Shown in pieces: positions 5,862 to 6,442 of a stretch of DNA of 6,442 nt. The notes under the pieces are model-generated. The model ran no database searches. It was not told the DNA's origin and saw only the letters and a list, made by a program, of their open reading frames with translations. Every line of letters starts with the position of its first letter. The stretch's first letter is position 1. The stretch comes from Vulcanimicrobiota bacterium (lineage in GTDB: Bacteria; Vulcanimicrobiota; Vulcanimicrobiia; Vulcanimicrobiales; Vulcanimicrobiaceae): the NCBI GenBank assembly GCA_003133185.1, contig PKWF01000285.1, positions 7,784-14,225 on the forward strand, read 5' to 3'. Both the position numbers and the translations under genes were made by a program.

Positions 5862-5926
5862 TATGCCGGGCTGATCAGCGTGAACGGCACGCTCTACGGC
5901 ACGACCTATCAAGGCGGCACGAGCGG
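5862..5926 (+). pseudogene. Single GloVer-unit fragment on the plus strand
   Basis: The plus strand reads YAGLISVNGTLYGTTYQGG and then TSG, an intact piece of one GloVer unit. Beyond 5926 it turns into ECFDF, which is unrelated, and nothing recognisable precedes it. Its last 43 bases are identical to the reverse complement of unit C in the left array, so the two came from the same gene or from recent copies. It has no start or stop of its own and cannot be a gene. Confidence 0.65.
5884..5926 (+). repeat. Inverted repeat, right arm (43 bases, perfect)
   Basis: This is the exact reverse complement of 3649-3691. The two arms face each other across the methyltransferase-deacetylase pair, so homologous recombination between them would flip that pair. 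Confidence 0.9.
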
Positions 5927-5962
5927 TGAGTGTTTTGATTTTGTTAGCATACGGGTGCTGAC

Positions 5963-5988
5963 GAGAAAGTATAAATGCTTTGAGCATT
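5963..5988 (-). terminator. Possible weak terminator after the propeller gene
   Basis: On the minus strand AATGCT, loop CAA and AGCATT form a 6-base-pair stem that starts inside the stop codon of the NHL-like frame. It is followed by TATACTTTCTC, a loose T-rich tract. The stem is short and AT-rich, so this is a weak candidate. Confidence 0.25.
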
Positions 5989-6442
5989 ACTCCGTTACCG
6001 CAAGGCCCACTGGAGTGGAGAACTGCGTAGCACTGCCCGCGATCATTTGGATTGGTGTCAGGTTGCCGCTTGCAGACGCTGCAAAGCCAAGGATTTTGCC
6101 CGTGCCCGAGTCCGACGTGAGGACGAATATCTCACCGATCGCCTTGCTGACTACGAGTGCGCCCCCTCCGTTCAGCCAGGGGTTTGAGCCCGGCGTTCTC
6201 CCCCGTCGGAGATGGTGCGCTGCGGCTTCTTGCAGTTGTTTTGTCCAGACGGGAAAACGTCGACCCTCTCGACGCCGCCGCTATCGGCAGAAGCGTAGAT
6301 ACTGCCGCTACCGTCGAACGCCACGGCAAACGTCGTACCGGGTTTGCTGAAGCCACAGATTCCCTTCTCGGAACCCCCGAGAGCGTGAACGTTTCGACAC
6401 CATCCATTGAATCGATCATGTCGACCGCGACTATTCCGCAAC
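5988..6442 (-). pseudogene. NHL-like beta-propeller protein, frameshifted, cut by window edge
   Basis: The 3' part of a gene enters from beyond 6442 and ends at TAA 5990-5988. Three frames join into one sensible protein. The first holds GIVAVDMIDSMDGVETFTLSG. The second holds GTTFAVAFDGSGSIYASAD, then VDVFPSG and PQRTISDG. The third holds NPWLNGGGALVVSKAIGEIF, then SGTGKILGFAASASGNL and FSTPVGLAVTE. Repeated short strands of the type AVAFDGSGSIYAS and VFPSG...RTIS are typical of NHL or SMP-30-like propellers in secreted lipoproteins. Both breaks coincide with five-G runs (C-runs at 6374-6378 and 6200-6204 on the plus strand), and one extra G at each would restore the frame. It could be a decayed gene or a gene with two base-calling errors. 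No ligand can be inferred. Confidence 0.65.
6405..6442 (-). repeat. Direct repeat, right copy, inside the propeller gene
   Basis: This copy matches 3359-3396 at 34 of 38 positions in the same orientation. Here it lies within an open propeller frame (CGIVAVDMIDSM), whereas the left copy has TGA in place of the first TGC. The match runs to the window edge and may continue beyond it. Confidence 0.85.

Noticed and set aside
5880..6350. Plus-strand frame of 156 codons opening near the GloVer fragment
   Set aside because: Its first residues come from the GloVer fragment in part and most of the rest is antisense to the propeller gene.

Overview
The window is high-GC bacterial DNA (hand counts: 41/60 G+C at 1201-1260, 43/60 at 2401-2460) with two parts. 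The left part (1-3373) is ordinary, tightly packed metabolic sequence. The right part (about 3374-6442) is a mosaic of broken secreted-protein genes around a two-gene glycan-type cassette. The pairing of GloVer-type repeats (NGTLYGTTYQGG...) with NHL-like propellers and short LAGC lipoprotein signals suggests an uncultured soil-type lineage such as Candidatus Eremiobacterota (WPS-2) or an acidobacterium. That placement is inference from general knowledge, not from a search.

Left part. The N-terminus of a class V aminotransferase-like gene (1-109, minus) overlaps the end of phoU (106-747, minus) by four bases. A 100-base divergent gap separates phoU from an enoyl-CoA hydratase (848-1633, plus). 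That gene meets a membrane-anchored TlpA/ResA-type thioredoxin (about 1630-2121, minus) tail to tail, with a 4-base overlap. The thioredoxin lies 34 bases downstream of a thiolase (2156-3373, minus) and is probably co-transcribed with it. The hydratase and thiolase are both acyl-CoA enzymes, of beta-oxidation or acetoacetyl/hydroxybutyryl-CoA metabolism. The thiolase carries a short dispersed-type mini-repeat in frame next to its catalytic histidine.

Right part. A NodB-type polysaccharide deacetylase (3932-4831) and a SAM methyltransferase (4844-5521) form a minus-strand pair, 12 bases apart and of lower GC (28/60 at 4861-4920, 29/60 at 5281-5340). They suggest tailoring of a surface glycan. 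Debris lies on both sides: a frameshifted GloVer array (3489-3908, minus), two lipoprotein signal-peptide remnants pointing away from it (3437-3498 minus, 3909-3986 plus), one more GloVer unit in opposite orientation (5862-5926, plus), and a frameshifted NHL-like propeller (5988-6442, minus).

The most interesting architecture is the set of repeats linking these pieces. A perfect 43-base inverted repeat (3649-3691 and 5884-5926) brackets the glycan pair. A 38-base near-identical direct repeat (3359-3396 and 6405-6442) ends at the thiolase start region on one side and lies inside the propeller gene on the other. The last 18 residues of the deacetylase are the antisense of a lipoprotein signal peptide. 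This looks like a recombination zone built from surface-protein gene pieces. No CRISPR array, tRNA, rRNA, transposase or complete defence system was seen.
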